Shown here: positions 25,489 through 36,608 of the stretch, one piece after another
Numbering within the stretch: the stretch's first letter is position 1
Layout: each line of letters begins with the position of its first letter
Source of the DNA: Thermoclostridium stercorarium subsp. stercorarium DSM 8532
Lineage (GTDB): Bacteria; Bacillota; Clostridia; DSM-8532
DNA: 64,000 nucleotides
Direction: 5' to 3'
Assembly (NCBI RefSeq): GCF_000331995.1
Contig: NC_020134.1
Span: 1,463,465-1,527,464, forward strand
Notes under the pieces: generated by a model
What the model was told of the DNA's origin: nothing
Database searches by the model: none
The model's input: only the letters and a program-made list of their open reading frames with translations
Translations under genes and position numbers: made by a program

Positions 25489-26493
25489 TTAAAATCTCAT
25501 CCATCTTGCGGGTATAAATATGGAGTTAAAAGTATTTATCGCATATCGGTCGGTCATTCCGGCAATATAATCGCAAACTACACGTTCAATTCCTTCTTCA
25601 TCTATTTTGTTGTAAAACTCTGCAGGCAGAAGTTCGGGTTGTTCAGTTAATTTATAGTAAAGGCTGCGAATAAGGTTTTCTGCCTTGCCTTCCTCGGCTT
25701 TCGCACTGGAACCTATATACACATTGCGGAACATGAAATTCCTCAGTTCTTCGGTAGCTTCCCTGAATTCGTCACTCATTGAAATTTCGCCCTTATCCCT
25801 GCTGTTTTCTATAATATTCACAATCATATTATTAATCCGCTCACCCGATGTATTTCCCAGCACTTTCAGACAGCTTTTGGGAAGCTCATCCTGAGAAATA
25901 ACACCACCCCGGATGGCATCCTCTATATCGTGATTGATATACGCAATCCTGTCCGCAAATTTTACAATACATCCTTCAAGGGTCTCGGCCTTCTGTTCCC
26001 CCGTGTGGCATAGTATTCCGTTCAGTACTTCATAGGTCAGGTTAAGACCTTTGCCGTTTTTTTCAAGTTTTTCAACAACCCTGACACTTTGCTCGTTATG
26101 TTTGAAGCCCAAAGGACATATTTCCTGAAGAACACGTTCACCTGCATGTCCAAATGGTGTGTGCCCCAAATCATGCCCCAGCGCAATTGCCTCGGTTAAG
26201 TCTTCATTTAGCCTCAGGCTGCGGGCAATTGTCCTTGCTATCTGCGATACCTCAAGAGTATGGGTAAGTCTTGTTCTGTAATGATCTCCTTCGGGTGATA
26301 TGAAAACCTGGGTTTTGTGTTTCAGCCTCCTGAAAGCCTTTGAATAAATAATTCTGTCCCTGTCTCTCTGGAAATCGGTTCTGACACTGCATTTTTCTTC
26401 AGGATGGGCTCTGCCTTTTGATCTGGATGACAAAGTGGCATAGGGAGAAAGAATTCTTTCCTCAATCCTTTCTATTTCCTCACGAATTGTCAT
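25489..26493 (-). CDS. dgt: Deoxyguanosinetriphosphate triphosphohydrolase-like protein
   Basis: HD-superfamily dNTPase that releases triphosphate from dNTPs. The 334-residue protein shows SKGRAHPEEKCSVRTDFQRD near the N-terminus, RTRLTHTLEVSQIARTIAR (first metal His), ALGHDLGHTPFGHAGE (the HD pair) and FADRIAYINHDIEDAIR (last metal Asp). It is the shorter form found in Gram-positive bacteria. ATG 26493 has GAGGTG nine bases upstream. It heads the dgt-dnaG-rpoD run, the usual order in clostridia. Confidence 0.93.
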   Translation of the reverse strand: MTIREEIERIEERILSPYATLSSRSKGRAHPEEKCSVRTDFQRDRDRIIYSKAFRRLKHKTQVFISPEGDHYRTRLTHTLEVSQIARTIARSLRLNEDLTEAIALGHDLGHTPFGHAGERVLQEICPLGFKHNEQSVRVVEKLEKNGKGLNLTYEVLNGILCHTGEQKAETLEGCIVKFADRIAYINHDIEDAIRGGVISQDELPKSCLKVLGNTSGERINNMIVNIIENSRDKGEISMSDEFREATEELRNFMFRNVYIGSSAKAEEGKAENLIRSLYYKLTEQPELLPAEFYNKIDEEGIERVVCDYIAGMTDRYAINTFNSIFIPARWMRF

Positions 26494-26614
26494 AAGGCCG
26501 ATCACCTCAACTATTTATATATACCCAAAAAATTCGGAAATAAGCGATAAAAACAAAAAATACGCCTATAATCCGCCTTAATTGAGTATATAAAACCTCG
26601 AAGGATGATACTGC

Positions 26615-26642
26615 AAAAAAGGACAGTTTTTTATACTGTCCT
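26615..26642 (-). terminator. Terminator of the AbrB-type gene
   Basis: GGACAG (26621-26626) pairs with CTGTCC (26636-26641), followed on the minus strand by six T. Confidence 0.8.
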
Positions 26643-26688
26643 TGTCCGAATTTAATTAAATTAATCTGAAATCAGCCTTTGAAGCTCG

Positions 26689-26928
26689 TTACATTTCGTT
26701 CAGACAATTTCTGCAAATATGCCTCCCCTTGTATTCCACCATATCGTCAGAAACATTATCACAGAATGTGCAGCGGGGAACATATTTATCCAATACCACG
26801 TTCCCTTCATTGTCAATAAACATTTCAATGCTGTCGCCTTCGTTGATATTCAGCTGTTTTCTGAGAGACTTCGGAAGTACGATACGTCCAAGAGCGTCAA
26901 GTTTTCTGACATATCCTGTAGCTTTCAT
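26689..26928 (-). CDS. AbrB/SpoVT-type transition regulator with C-terminal zinc ribbon
   Basis: A 79-residue DNA-binding protein. Residues 1-50 are a swapped-hairpin AbrB domain (KATGYVRKLDALGRIVLPKS, then LRKQLNINEGDSIEMF). Residues 53-76 hold CTFC and CRNC pairs, a small zinc-binding ribbon. AbrB-type factors control the change from growth to stationary phase; the extra ribbon resembles the clostridial AbrB form. ATG 26928 follows a GGGGGGG ribosome site. It is a single gene with its own terminator. Confidence 0.92.
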   Translation of the reverse strand: MKATGYVRKLDALGRIVLPKSLRKQLNINEGDSIEMFIDNEGNVVLDKYVPRCTFCDNVSDDMVEYKGRHICRNCLNEM

Positions 26929-27055
26929 TATAAAAATACCCCCCCAGTAAAAAATATAATAAATTTAATTATTTTTTGATTTCTAAATATTTTTATTAAA
27001 CACTAAGAAAAAAGATACCTCAACCCAGGAAATTTGTCAATACAAAACAATAAAA

Positions 27056-27074
27056 GGAGAGGAATAACCTCTCC
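27056..27074 (-). terminator. Terminator of the leu-ilv operon
   Basis: GGAGAGG (27056-27062) and CCTCTCC (27068-27074) with a five-base loop, followed by TTTTATTG on the minus strand; three bases after the ilvC stop. Confidence 0.8.
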
Positions 27075-27077
27075 ATA

Positions 27078-28593
<1,516 letters not shown>

Positions 28594-28665
28594 AAAAATA
28601 CCTCCAATACTCTTATCTCGGCATCTTTTGTAATTTAACACCTTAGAATTGACGAAAGCCAGTTT

Positions 28666-30324
28666 TCATTCCAAAATTGCGCCTTTGTCAGCTGACGATA
28701 CGAGCTTTGCATATCGTGCCAAATAACCTTTCCTTATCTTTGGCTCAGGCGGCCTCCATGCCTTCAGCCTTTCTTCTATTTCCTCCCGGGAAAGATTAAC
28801 ATCAAGTTTACCTTCAGGTATATTTATTGTAATAATATCGCCGTCCCTGATTGCAGCAATAGGGCCACCCACCGCAGCTTCCGGCGAAACATGCCCGATT
28901 GACGCTCCACGGGTTGCACCGGAGAACCTTCCGTCGGTTATTAACGCAACATCCTTGTCAAGCCCCATACCTGCTATCGCAGATGTAGGCCCGAGCATCT
29001 CCCTCATGCCCGGTCCGCCTTTGGGTCCTTCATACCGAATAATGACCACATCACCTTTTTTTATCTCTCCTGAATAAATGGCTTTAATTGCATCGTCCTC
29101 GGAATCAAATACCCGGGCAGGACCGCTGTGGCACAGCATTTCTTCCGCCACTGCGGCGCGTTTCACAACAGCGCCTGCAGGCGCTATATTTCCTTTCAGA
29201 ACGGCTATGCCACCTGTCTCGCTGTATGGGTGTTCAATGTCCCTTATTACGTTTCTGTCCCTTACAACCGCATTTTTAATGTTTTCTCTGTGGGTTTTTC
29301 CGGTAACGGTTATAAGATCCAAATGCAGAAGGTTTTTCTTGGAAAGTTCCTTCATTACGGCCTGAACACCGCCAGCCATATACAAATCCTGCACATGGTA
29401 CGGACCGCTCGGGGCAAGTTTGCAAAGGTTAGGAACCCGTGCGCTGATTTCGTTTATTATATCAAGATTAAGGTTTATGTCCGCTGCATGAGCAATAGCC
29501 AAAAGATGCAGTACCGAGTTTGTGGAACACCCAAGTGCCATATCGACGGCAAGGGCATTCTCAAAGGCTTCGGGTACAAGTATATCCAGCGGCTTAATGT
29601 CTTTTCTGACAAGGTCTACAATTCTCATTCCCGCCTGTTTCGCAAGCCTGATTCTCTGGGCATAAACAGCAGGAATCGTTCCGTTTCCCGGCAGGCCCAG
29701 TCCCAAAACTTCAGTAAGGCAATTCATTGAATTAGCCGTAAACATGCCTGAACATGAACCGCACCCCGGGCACGCGTTATTTTCGTATTCAAGTACTTCC
29801 TCTTCTGTCATCATACCCGCCTTGTAGGCTCCCACCGCTTCAAAAACGCTGTTCAGGTCCAGCTGTTTCCCTTTCCAGTTTATGGAAAGCATCGGCCCTC
29901 CGCTTATAAATATGGAGGGAACGTTTATCCTTGCAGCAGCCATAAGCATGCCCGGAACTATTTTGTCACAGTTTGGTATAAACACCATACCGTCAAAACT
30001 GTGCGCCAGGGCCATTGCCTCACAGGAATCGGCAATAAGCTCCCTGCTTGCCAGTGAATATTTCATACCTTCATGCCCCATGGCTATACCGTCGCATATA
30101 CCTATGCATCCAAACTCCACAGGTGTTCCCCCGGCAAGCCTGATACCCGCTTTTACAGCTTCTGCTATTTTGCTTAAATGTATATGTCCCGGTACAATTT
30201 CATTAAAGGAATTTACTACACCAATTAACGGTCTTTCAATTTCCTCGTCCGTATATCCCATAGCCTTTAAAAGACTTCTGTGAGGCGATCTTTCAATACC
30301 CTTTTTTATTATATCGCTACGCAT
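28666..30324 (-). CDS. ilvD: Dihydroxy-acid dehydratase
   Basis: Iron-sulfur enzyme for the fourth step of valine/isoleucine synthesis. The 552-residue protein contains [20 protein letters not shown], the cluster cysteine motif [43 protein letters not shown] and [20 protein letters not shown], all hallmark strings of the family. Full length and intact. Its place between ilvB and ilvN is unusual. Confidence 0.98.
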   Translation of the reverse strand: MRSDIIKKGIERSPHRSLLKAMGYTDEEIERPLIGVVNSFNEIVPGHIHLSKIAEAVKAGIRLAGGTPVEFGCIGICDGIAMGHEGMKYSLASRELIADSCEAMALAHSFDGMVFIPNCDKIVPGMLMAAARINVPSIFISGGPMLSINWKGKQLDLNSVFEAVGAYKAGMMTEEEVLEYENNACPGCGSCSGMFTANSMNCLTEVLGLGLPGNGTIPAVYAQRIRLAKQAGMRIVDLVRKDIKPLDILVPEAFENALAVDMALGCSTNSVLHLLAIAHAADINLNLDIINEISARVPNLCKLAPSGPYHVQDLYMAGGVQAVMKELSKKNLLHLDLITVTGKTHRENIKNAVVRDRNVIRDIEHPYSETGGIAVLKGNIAPAGAVVKRAAVAEEMLCHSGPARVFDSEDDAIKAIYSGEIKKGDVVIIRYEGPKGGPGMREMLGPTSAIAGMGLDKDVALITDGRFSGATRGASIGHVSPEAAVGGPIAAIRDGDIITINIPEGKLDVNLSREEIEERLKAWRPPEPKIRKGYLARYAKLVSSADKGAILE

Positions 30325-30421
30325 ACACTCACATCCTTATCACGCCATTAGTATGTAATTATGTCATCATGTTCTTACATTCTTACATTATAAACTAATA
30401 ACAATATTATGTAATTTCCAT

Positions 30422-32092
30422 TCAGGTATAAATCAACTGATCTATTCCTTTTCCGGGCGGCACGATCGGCAGTACCCTTTCGTCGATGTCAATGATGAAG
30501 TCTATTACCACGGGCACGCTATCTTGACTTAACGCCTTTTCTATTGCAGGAACGACTTCTTCTTTTTTGGTCACCCTTATGCCGATGGCACCGTATGCTT
30601 CGGCAAGTTTAACAAAGTCCGGCCCTCTGTCCAGTGTCGACTGGGAATGCCTTCCGCCATAGAACATGGTTTGCCACTGACGAACCATGCCAAGCGTTCC
30701 GTTGTTAAGCAATGCTATGACTATGGGAAGTTTATAATAAACCGCAGTCGCAAGCTCGTTACAGTTCATTCTGAAGCTGCCGTCACCTGCGAAATTGATT
30801 ACCTTTCGCCCCGGTTTTGCAAGCTGTATACCTATTGCCGCGCCCGTACCATAGCCCATAGTGCCAAGTCCGCCAGAAGATATGTACTGCCTGGGGAATT
30901 TATAGTCAAAATACTGGGCTGCCCAAATCTGATTCTGGCCCACTTCTGTTGTAACATAAGCATCGGGCACCATTTCGGAAAACTTTTTTATAATGTACGA
31001 CGGTTTCAGCTGCCCGTTATCCGGTATTACAAGACGGTATTCATCTTTCCATTTTAACACCTGCTCGGCCCATTCGGAGCGCTCTACCTTTTTAAGACGT
31101 TCAATAATGCCTTTCATTATTTTATCCGTATTCCCGGTAAGCGGATAGTGAACACTAATGTTTTTATTGATTTCTGCCGGATCTGCGTCAATATGCATAA
31201 TTTTTGCATACGGCGCAAATCTCTTCATGTCGCTTATAACCCTGTCACTGAAACGGGCACCGATGTTTATAAGGAGATCACACTCCGAAACCGCCTTATT
31301 TGAAACTCTTGTGCCGTGCATACCGAGAAGTCCGGTATACAGAGGATACGAACTCGGAATTGCACTTGTTCCCATTAAAGTGGTTGACACAGGTATCATC
31401 ATTTTTTCGGATAATTCAAGCACCAGATCGGTTATACCTGCAATTATCGTTCCGCCGCCGGCGAGAATAACCGGCTTTTTCGCATTCTGAATTGCATATG
31501 CCGCTTCATCCAGGTCTTTTTCGGTATACAGGTCCTTAATATCCAGATTAAGCCTTTTCCTGCCGTCGAACGGGATGAATTCAGTCTCGTCGGCTGTTAC
31601 GTCCTTGCATATATCCACAAGGACCGGGCCTGGTCTTCCCGTTGTGGCAATTTCAAAAGCCATGCGCATGGTTTCTGCAAGCCTGTTGACATCTTTCACA
31701 AGAAAATTATGCTTGGTGATTGGTTCGGTTATTCCTGTAATATCCACTTCCTGGAAGGAATCTCTTCCTATAAGCGTTGAAGGTACCTGACCTGTAATAG
31801 CCACCAGAGGTATAGAATCCATATACGCAGTAGCAATCCCCGTTACAAGGTTTGTTGCCCCGGGCCCCGAAGTCGCTATGCACACACCGGGTTTTCCCGT
31901 TGCCCTTGCATAACCGTCGGCGGCGTGAGCAGCGCCCTGTTCATGGGATGTCAAAATATGCCTTATACCTTCTCCTTTTTTATAAAGGGAATCGTATATA
32001 TTCAGCACAGCTCCGCCGGGAAAACCAAATATTGTATCCACATTCTGTTCCCTCAAACATTCTATGACAATGTCCGCACCGGTTAATTTCAA
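30422..32092 (-). CDS. ilvB: Acetolactate synthase large (catalytic) subunit
   Basis: Thiamine-diphosphate enzyme condensing two pyruvates, or pyruvate and 2-oxobutyrate. The 556-residue protein shows VDTIFGFPGGAVLNIYDSLY, the catalytic Glu in LTSHEQGAAHAADGYARATG, the FAD region ITGQVPSTLIGRDSFQEVD, and the ThDP motif NFAGDGSFRMNCNELAT through LLNNGTLGMVRQWQ. Start TTG 32092 is chosen because GGGGTG lies eight bases before it and the next residues KLTGADIV match the family N-terminus; GTG 32101 is the alternative. Confidence 0.98.
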   Translation of the reverse strand: MKLTGADIVIECLREQNVDTIFGFPGGAVLNIYDSLYKKGEGIRHILTSHEQGAAHAADGYARATGKPGVCIATSGPGATNLVTGIATAYMDSIPLVAITGQVPSTLIGRDSFQEVDITGITEPITKHNFLVKDVNRLAETMRMAFEIATTGRPGPVLVDICKDVTADETEFIPFDGRKRLNLDIKDLYTEKDLDEAAYAIQNAKKPVILAGGGTIIAGITDLVLELSEKMMIPVSTTLMGTSAIPSSYPLYTGLLGMHGTRVSNKAVSECDLLINIGARFSDRVISDMKRFAPYAKIMHIDADPAEINKNISVHYPLTGNTDKIMKGIIERLKKVERSEWAEQVLKWKDEYRLVIPDNGQLKPSYIIKKFSEMVPDAYVTTEVGQNQIWAAQYFDYKFPRQYISSGGLGTMGYGTGAAIGIQLAKPGRKVINFAGDGSFRMNCNELATAVYYKLPIVIALLNNGTLGMVRQWQTMFYGGRHSQSTLDRGPDFVKLAEAYGAIGIRVTKKEEVVPAIEKALSQDSVPVVIDFIIDIDERVLPIVPPGKGIDQLIYT

Positions 32093-32120
32093 AAAGATCA
32101 CCCCGCTTCATTTTAATTGA

Positions 32121-33212
32121 TTATCCGATAATCCGGCTCACCACCGCATCTCCCATTTCTTCACATCCTAAGACTTCTGAGTTTTCCGTTGCCAGATCCC
32201 TTGTTGCGTATCCTTCCTGGAGTACTCTCAAAACTGCGTTTTCAACAGCCTCTGCCGCTTTTTTCATGTTAAACGAATATTCCAGCATCATCGCAACTGA
32301 CAGAATCGCAGCGAGAGGATTGGCCTTGTTCTGCCCCGCAATGTCCGGGGCTGAGCCATGTACGGGTTCATAAAGCCCAAATCCCTTAGAATTCAGACTT
32401 GCCGACGGCAGCATGCCGATTGAACCGGTAATCATCGCCGCTTCATCCGACAGAATATCGCCAAAAAGGTTTCCCGTGACAATAACATCAAACTGTCCGG
32501 GGTTAATTACAATCTGCATTGCCGCATTATCGACATACAAATGTTTTAATTCCACATCGGGATAATCCTTTGCCACTTCAGTGACAATTTCCCTCCAGAA
32601 CCGTGAAACTTCAAGCACATTTGCCTTGTCCACCGATGTGACCTTCTTCTTTCTCTTCCTTGCTGTTTCGAACGCAAGGCGGGCTATTCTTTCTATTTCG
32701 AATTTTCTGTAAATCATCGTATCATACGCGCAGGGCTCGCCGTCATATACCGTTCTTTTCTTTTCTCCGAAATAAACGTCCCCGGTAAGTTCACGCAGTA
32801 CCAGGATGTCCAGATTATCCCCTATAATTCTGTCTTTAAGCGGGCTTGAATTTTTTAGCGGTGGGAATATTTTTGCAGGCCTGAAATTTGCAAATACCCC
32901 AAGCCCTGAACGTATTCCCAGTAGCCCGGCCTCAGGGCGTTTATTCAACGGAAGATCATCCCATTTTGGTCCGCCGACGGCACCAAGAAGCACTGCGTCC
33001 GATTTTTTGCACAGTTCAAGAGTTTCGGCCGGCAGCGGATCGCCGGTTTTATCTATCGCAATTCCGCCTATATCGGCATAATTGTATTCCACGCCAAAGC
33101 CAAACACCTCTGCCACCTTATCCAGCACTTTGACAGCCTGTTTTATGACTTCGGGCCCAATACCGTCTCCCGGTAATACCGTGATTTTATATGTATTCGT
33201 TACAGAATTCAT
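32121..33212 (-). CDS. leuB: 3-isopropylmalate dehydrogenase
   Basis: Oxidises 3-isopropylmalate with NAD in leucine synthesis. The 363-residue enzyme has [20 protein letters not shown], substrate-binding [39 protein letters not shown], the Asp-containing metal site [20 protein letters not shown] and [18 protein letters not shown]. Good AGGAGGT-type site before ATG 33212. Lies between leuD and ilvB. Confidence 0.98.
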   Translation of the reverse strand: MNSVTNTYKITVLPGDGIGPEVIKQAVKVLDKVAEVFGFGVEYNYADIGGIAIDKTGDPLPAETLELCKKSDAVLLGAVGGPKWDDLPLNKRPEAGLLGIRSGLGVFANFRPAKIFPPLKNSSPLKDRIIGDNLDILVLRELTGDVYFGEKKRTVYDGEPCAYDTMIYRKFEIERIARLAFETARKRKKKVTSVDKANVLEVSRFWREIVTEVAKDYPDVELKHLYVDNAAMQIVINPGQFDVIVTGNLFGDILSDEAAMITGSIGMLPSASLNSKGFGLYEPVHGSAPDIAGQNKANPLAAILSVAMMLEYSFNMKKAAEAVENAVLRVLQEGYATRDLATENSEVLGCEEMGDAVVSRIIG

Positions 33213-33258
33213 CGCAGACCTCCTGCCTTTTTACTTAAAATTTCAGTAACGGGAATTC

Positions 33259-33747
33259 TTATTTTTTGTTTTTTATGTACTGCATAAGTCCGCCTGATTT
33301 AATAATGTCCTGAATGAATTCAGGAAAAGCCGTGGTTTTGTATTTTTTCCCTGTGGTATGATTAATTATTACACCATTATCCAAATCCACTTCCAGTTTG
33401 TCGCCGTCGTTCGTTTCATCAACACATTCGGGGCATTCGACGATAGGAAGCCCGATATTTATCGCGTTTCTGTAAAAAATTCGTGCAAAACTTTTGGCAA
33501 CCACACATGAAATTCCCGATGCCTTTATGGCAATAGGCGCGTGTTCTCTTGAAGAACCGCATCCGAAATTAAATCCTCCGACTAAAATGTCACCGTTTTT
33601 AACCCTTGAAACAAAAGTCTTATCCAGATCCTCCATGCAGTGTTTCGCAAGTTCGCCCGGATCCGAGGTGTTTAAGTACCTCGCAGGGATTATTACGTCA
33701 GTATCGATGTTGTCTCCGTATTTTATGACATCACCTGTATAGTTCAT
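33259..33747 (-). CDS. leuD: 3-isopropylmalate dehydratase small subunit
   Basis: Small (swivel-domain) subunit of isopropylmalate isomerase, 162 residues, with [40 protein letters not shown] and [20 protein letters not shown]. This is the short archaeal/clostridial LeuD type. ATG 33747 has AAAGGTG seven bases upstream; a GTG three codons earlier has none. Confidence 0.97.
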   Translation of the reverse strand: MNYTGDVIKYGDNIDTDVIIPARYLNTSDPGELAKHCMEDLDKTFVSRVKNGDILVGGFNFGCGSSREHAPIAIKASGISCVVAKSFARIFYRNAINIGLPIVECPECVDETNDGDKLEVDLDNGVIINHTTGKKYKTTAFPEFIQDIIKSGGLMQYIKNKK

Positions 33748-33796
33748 AACTTTCACACCTTTCCCTTTCCGATAGTCATTTTTCCATACCGGATAT

Positions 33797-35062
33797 TCAG
33801 TCCATTATTGCCGCCGGTGATACGATTTTTCCTGCCACGGCGGATGCAGCGGCTACCGCAGGGCTCGCAAGATAAACCTCACTCTTTACATGGCCCATGC
33901 GCCCGACAAAATTACGGTTTGTAGTTGCAACAGCCCTCTCGCCTTCAGCAAGTATACCCATATGACCGCCAAGGCATGGACCGCATGTCGGAGTTGAAAC
34001 GGCACAGCCCGCCTCGATAAAGATATCAAAAAGTCCTTCTTTCAGGCATTGTTTCCATACATTCTGAGTCGCGGGGATGATTATACATCTTACATTTTTA
34101 TGAACCTTTCTTCCTGCAAGAATCTTCGCCGCAATCCGCATATCCTCAATCCTTCCGTTTGTGCATGAACCTATAACCACCTGATCAATGGGAATATCGC
34201 CGATTTCATCGACTGGTCTTGTATTTTCAGGAAGATGCGGTAATGCCACTGTTGGTTTAATTTTGCTCAAATCAATTGTATATTCCCGGACGTATTCCGC
34301 ATCGCTGTCGGCTGTAAACACTTCATAGGGCTTTGATGAATGTTCGGCAATATATTTCAGTGTTTCATCATCCACTTCAAAAATCCCGTTTTTGGCACCG
34401 GCTTCTATTGCCATATTTGCTATGGTGAATCTATCATCCATTGTAAGGAATTCCAAACCTTCGCCGGTGAATTCCATGGATTTATAAAGGGCACCGTCAA
34501 CGCCAATCTGGCCGATAATGTGCAGGATTATATCTTTCCCGCTTACCCATTCACCGGGTTTCCCGATAAGATTGAATTTAATAGCTTCCGGCACTTTAAG
34601 CCATACTTCGCCGGTGACCATTGCGGCAGCCATATCCGTGCTTCCCACACCGGTGGAAAACGCGCCGAGTGCTCCGTATGTACATGTATGTGAATCGGCA
34701 CCTATAACCAGATCTCCCGCCGTTACCAGCCCCAATTCAGGTAGAAGGGCATGCTCAACCCCCATCTGTCCTATTTCGAAAAAATGTTTTATTCCCATTT
34801 TTCTTGCAAAATTCCGCATCAACTTAACCTGTTCCGCCGATTTGATATCCTTGTTGGGGGTAAAGTGATCGGGAACAAGTGCAATTTTCTCAGTGTCGAA
34901 AACCTTTTCGGCGCCAATCTTTTCAAATTCCTTAATTGCGACCGGTGCCGTAATATCGTTGCCCAGAACCATGTCTACCTTCGCAGATATCAACATTCCA
35001 GGTGCTACATATTTATTTCCCGAATGTTTTGCCAGTATTTTCTGAGTCATTGTCATACCCAT
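33797..35062 (-). CDS. leuC: 3-isopropylmalate dehydratase large subunit
   Basis: 4Fe-4S subunit of isopropylmalate isomerase, 421 residues. The three cluster cysteines are visible in [14 protein letters not shown] and PTCGPCLGG; other hallmarks are [20 protein letters not shown] and the C-terminal [10 protein letters not shown]. Length fits the shorter clostridial LeuC. ATG 35062 has GGAGAGGTG upstream; the ATG at 35107 is rejected. First gene of the seven-gene leucine/valine operon. Confidence 0.97.
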   Translation of the reverse strand: MGMTMTQKILAKHSGNKYVAPGMLISAKVDMVLGNDITAPVAIKEFEKIGAEKVFDTEKIALVPDHFTPNKDIKSAEQVKLMRNFARKMGIKHFFEIGQMGVEHALLPELGLVTAGDLVIGADSHTCTYGALGAFSTGVGSTDMAAAMVTGEVWLKVPEAIKFNLIGKPGEWVSGKDIILHIIGQIGVDGALYKSMEFTGEGLEFLTMDDRFTIANMAIEAGAKNGIFEVDDETLKYIAEHSSKPYEVFTADSDAEYVREYTIDLSKIKPTVALPHLPENTRPVDEIGDIPIDQVVIGSCTNGRIEDMRIAAKILAGRKVHKNVRCIIIPATQNVWKQCLKEGLFDIFIEAGCAVSTPTCGPCLGGHMGILAEGERAVATTNRNFVGRMGHVKSEVYLASPAVAAASAVAGKIVSPAAIMD

Positions 35063-35347
35063 ACGCCACACCTCTCCATTCAGACATATTGAACGAAATT
35101 GTCTCACTTACCGCTAAAACCGGTAATAATCCGTTTCCGAGAATATTAGCAATTATTATATTGGAATATTAAATTATTACTTCTGTTTTTTTACTTAAAT
35201 TGGCGTAAAATTTTAATGATTTTTGCTCAATTTAATCATACATTGGACTGGAATATCGTGTCTATTTTTGTTGAAATCTGTATGACCGTTATGTTACTAT
35301 TAAGGTACTAATGGAAGTAAAAGCGTATATTTACAGGGAGTATGACT
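35063..35347. other. Divergent leuC / capA-like control region
   Basis: Very A+T-rich gap between divergent genes. No T-box signature (AGGGTGG) or terminator is visible before leuC. A small hairpin TTACCG/CGGTAA lies at 35108-35126, in the leuC leader. A plus-strand promoter for the capA-like gene lies at 35271-35300. A minus-strand TATAAT at 35155-35160 is a possible leuC -10 but has no good -35. Confidence 0.5.
35271..35300 (+). promoter_or_regulatory. Candidate promoter of the CapA-like gene
   Basis: -35 TTGAAA (35271-35276) and -10 TACTAT (35295-35300), spacer 18 bases, about 45 bases before the start codon. Confidence 0.5.
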
Positions 35348-36562
35348 ATGAAAAAGATAAAGGAAATTTTTTATTTTATTATCGTGTTTGTCTTCTTCTC
35401 GGCATGTACTTTAAAAGCCGACGTAACGGCATTTAGGTCCCAATCGGTTAAAAATACGCCGGTCCCCACCCCCACAACGGTACCGACTATGACACCGACA
35501 CCAACACCGACCCCGGCCCCGGTAACGGCTACAATCCTTGCCGCGGGCGATGTCATAATGCATGAGCCTGTTGTTAAAAGCGGAAAAAATAACACCGTGG
35601 AATATAACTACAATTATATATTTGACAGAATCAAGCCATTCGTTGAAGAGGCTGATCTCTCCATAATAGATTTTGAAGGTGCATGTATGGAGACAGATAC
35701 CAACTATACCGGATACCCTCTTTTTAATGCACCACCGGCTATTATTACCGCTTTTGCTTATGCAGGGTTTGATATGGTAAACACAGCCAACAATCACTGC
35801 CTTGACAGGGGACTGAACGGCCTTTTTGAAACAAGGGACATTATTAAACGGAATAACCTGCAGGTAATCGGCACATTTGAAGATGCTTCCGAGCCCAGGT
35901 ACACAATAAGGGATTTAAACGGGATTAAAGTCGGGTTTCTTTCCTACACATACGGATGCAATATGAATGAAAACCGTCTGACCGAAGAAGAACGCAATAT
36001 TCACCTAAGCCTTATAGACAGGGATAAAATTAAAAATGAAATTGAATCACTTTCATCGCTTGTTGATGTGGTAGTCGTACTTATGCACTGGGGTGTCGAA
36101 TATCGTGTTGAGCCCACTGCGGAACAGACCGAACTTGCCGATATGATTTTCAGTGCCGGGGCTGACATTATCCTGGGTTCCCATCCCCATGTTATTGAAC
36201 GTTCCGAAATCCGGGAAACAGACGGAAAAATTAAATACATCATTTACAGTATGGGAAATTTCCTTTCCAACCAAATTGACGACAATAACCCGGAAACCAA
36301 GCTGAGCGAACTGACTCAGGAAAACGTTATGGTAAAAATAAAACTCGAGAAAGATTTAATGTCGGGCCAAACCCGAATAGTCTCGGTGAAACATATTCCG
36401 GCCTGGGTACACAGATACAGTGAAAATAACGTTTACAAATATTCTATCATTCCAATTCCGTCCCTTGAAAACGAAATTTTTAACCAGGTTGATGAGAAAC
36501 TGGCTGAAAAACTGAAAAGCTCGTATATTAGAACCATGGAAAAAATGCAGGACTTCCGGTGA
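35348..36562 (+). CDS. CapA-family lipoprotein (PGA-synthesis CapA-like metallophosphatase fold)
   Basis: A 404-residue exported protein. Residues 1-19 are a lipoprotein signal (KKIKEIFYFIIVFVFFSAC) with the lipid-attachment Cys19; a Pro/Thr linker (TPTPTPTPAPV) follows. The CapA domain (about 62-320) has ATILAAGDVIMHEPVV, IIDFEGACMETDTNYTGYP, FDMVNTANNHCLDRGLNGLF, VVVVLMHWGVEYRVEP, ADIILGSHPHVIERSE and YSMGNFLSNQ, the conserved Asp, His and Asn of the metallophosphatase-like site. The family acts in poly-gamma-glutamate or cell-surface metabolism; no capB/capC are near, so the substrate is unknown. ATG 35348 (GGGAG seven bases upstream) is preferred over ATG 35342. One of two plus-strand genes here. 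Confidence 0.92.
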   Translation: MKKIKEIFYFIIVFVFFSACTLKADVTAFRSQSVKNTPVPTPTTVPTMTPTPTPTPAPVTATILAAGDVIMHEPVVKSGKNNTVEYNYNYIFDRIKPFVEEADLSIIDFEGACMETDTNYTGYPLFNAPPAIITAFAYAGFDMVNTANNHCLDRGLNGLFETRDIIKRNNLQVIGTFEDASEPRYTIRDLNGIKVGFLSYTYGCNMNENRLTEEERNIHLSLIDRDKIKNEIESLSSLVDVVVVLMHWGVEYRVEPTAEQTELADMIFSAGADIILGSHPHVIERSEIRETDGKIKYIIYSMGNFLSNQIDDNNPETKLSELTQENVMVKIKLEKDLMSGQTRIVSVKHIPAWVHRYSENNVYKYSIIPIPSLENEIFNQVDEKLAEKLKSSYIRTMEKMQDFR

Positions 36563-36570
36563 TACCAAAA

Positions 36571-36605
36571 AACGCCTTCATTTTTACAGACGAAGGCGTT
36601 TTTAT
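36571..36605. terminator. Shared bidirectional terminator
   Basis: AACGCCTTC (36571-36579) pairs with GAAGGCGTT (36592-36600), with A and T runs outside, so it ends both the capA-like gene (plus) and topA (minus), which converge here. Confidence 0.9.
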
Positions 36606-36608
36606 TTT

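Noticed and set aside
35400-35530. Tandem repeat in the Pro/Thr-coding segment of the CapA-like gene
   Set aside because: The CCGACA/CCGACC iteration simply encodes a Pro-Thr linker common after lipoprotein signals; not an independent element.
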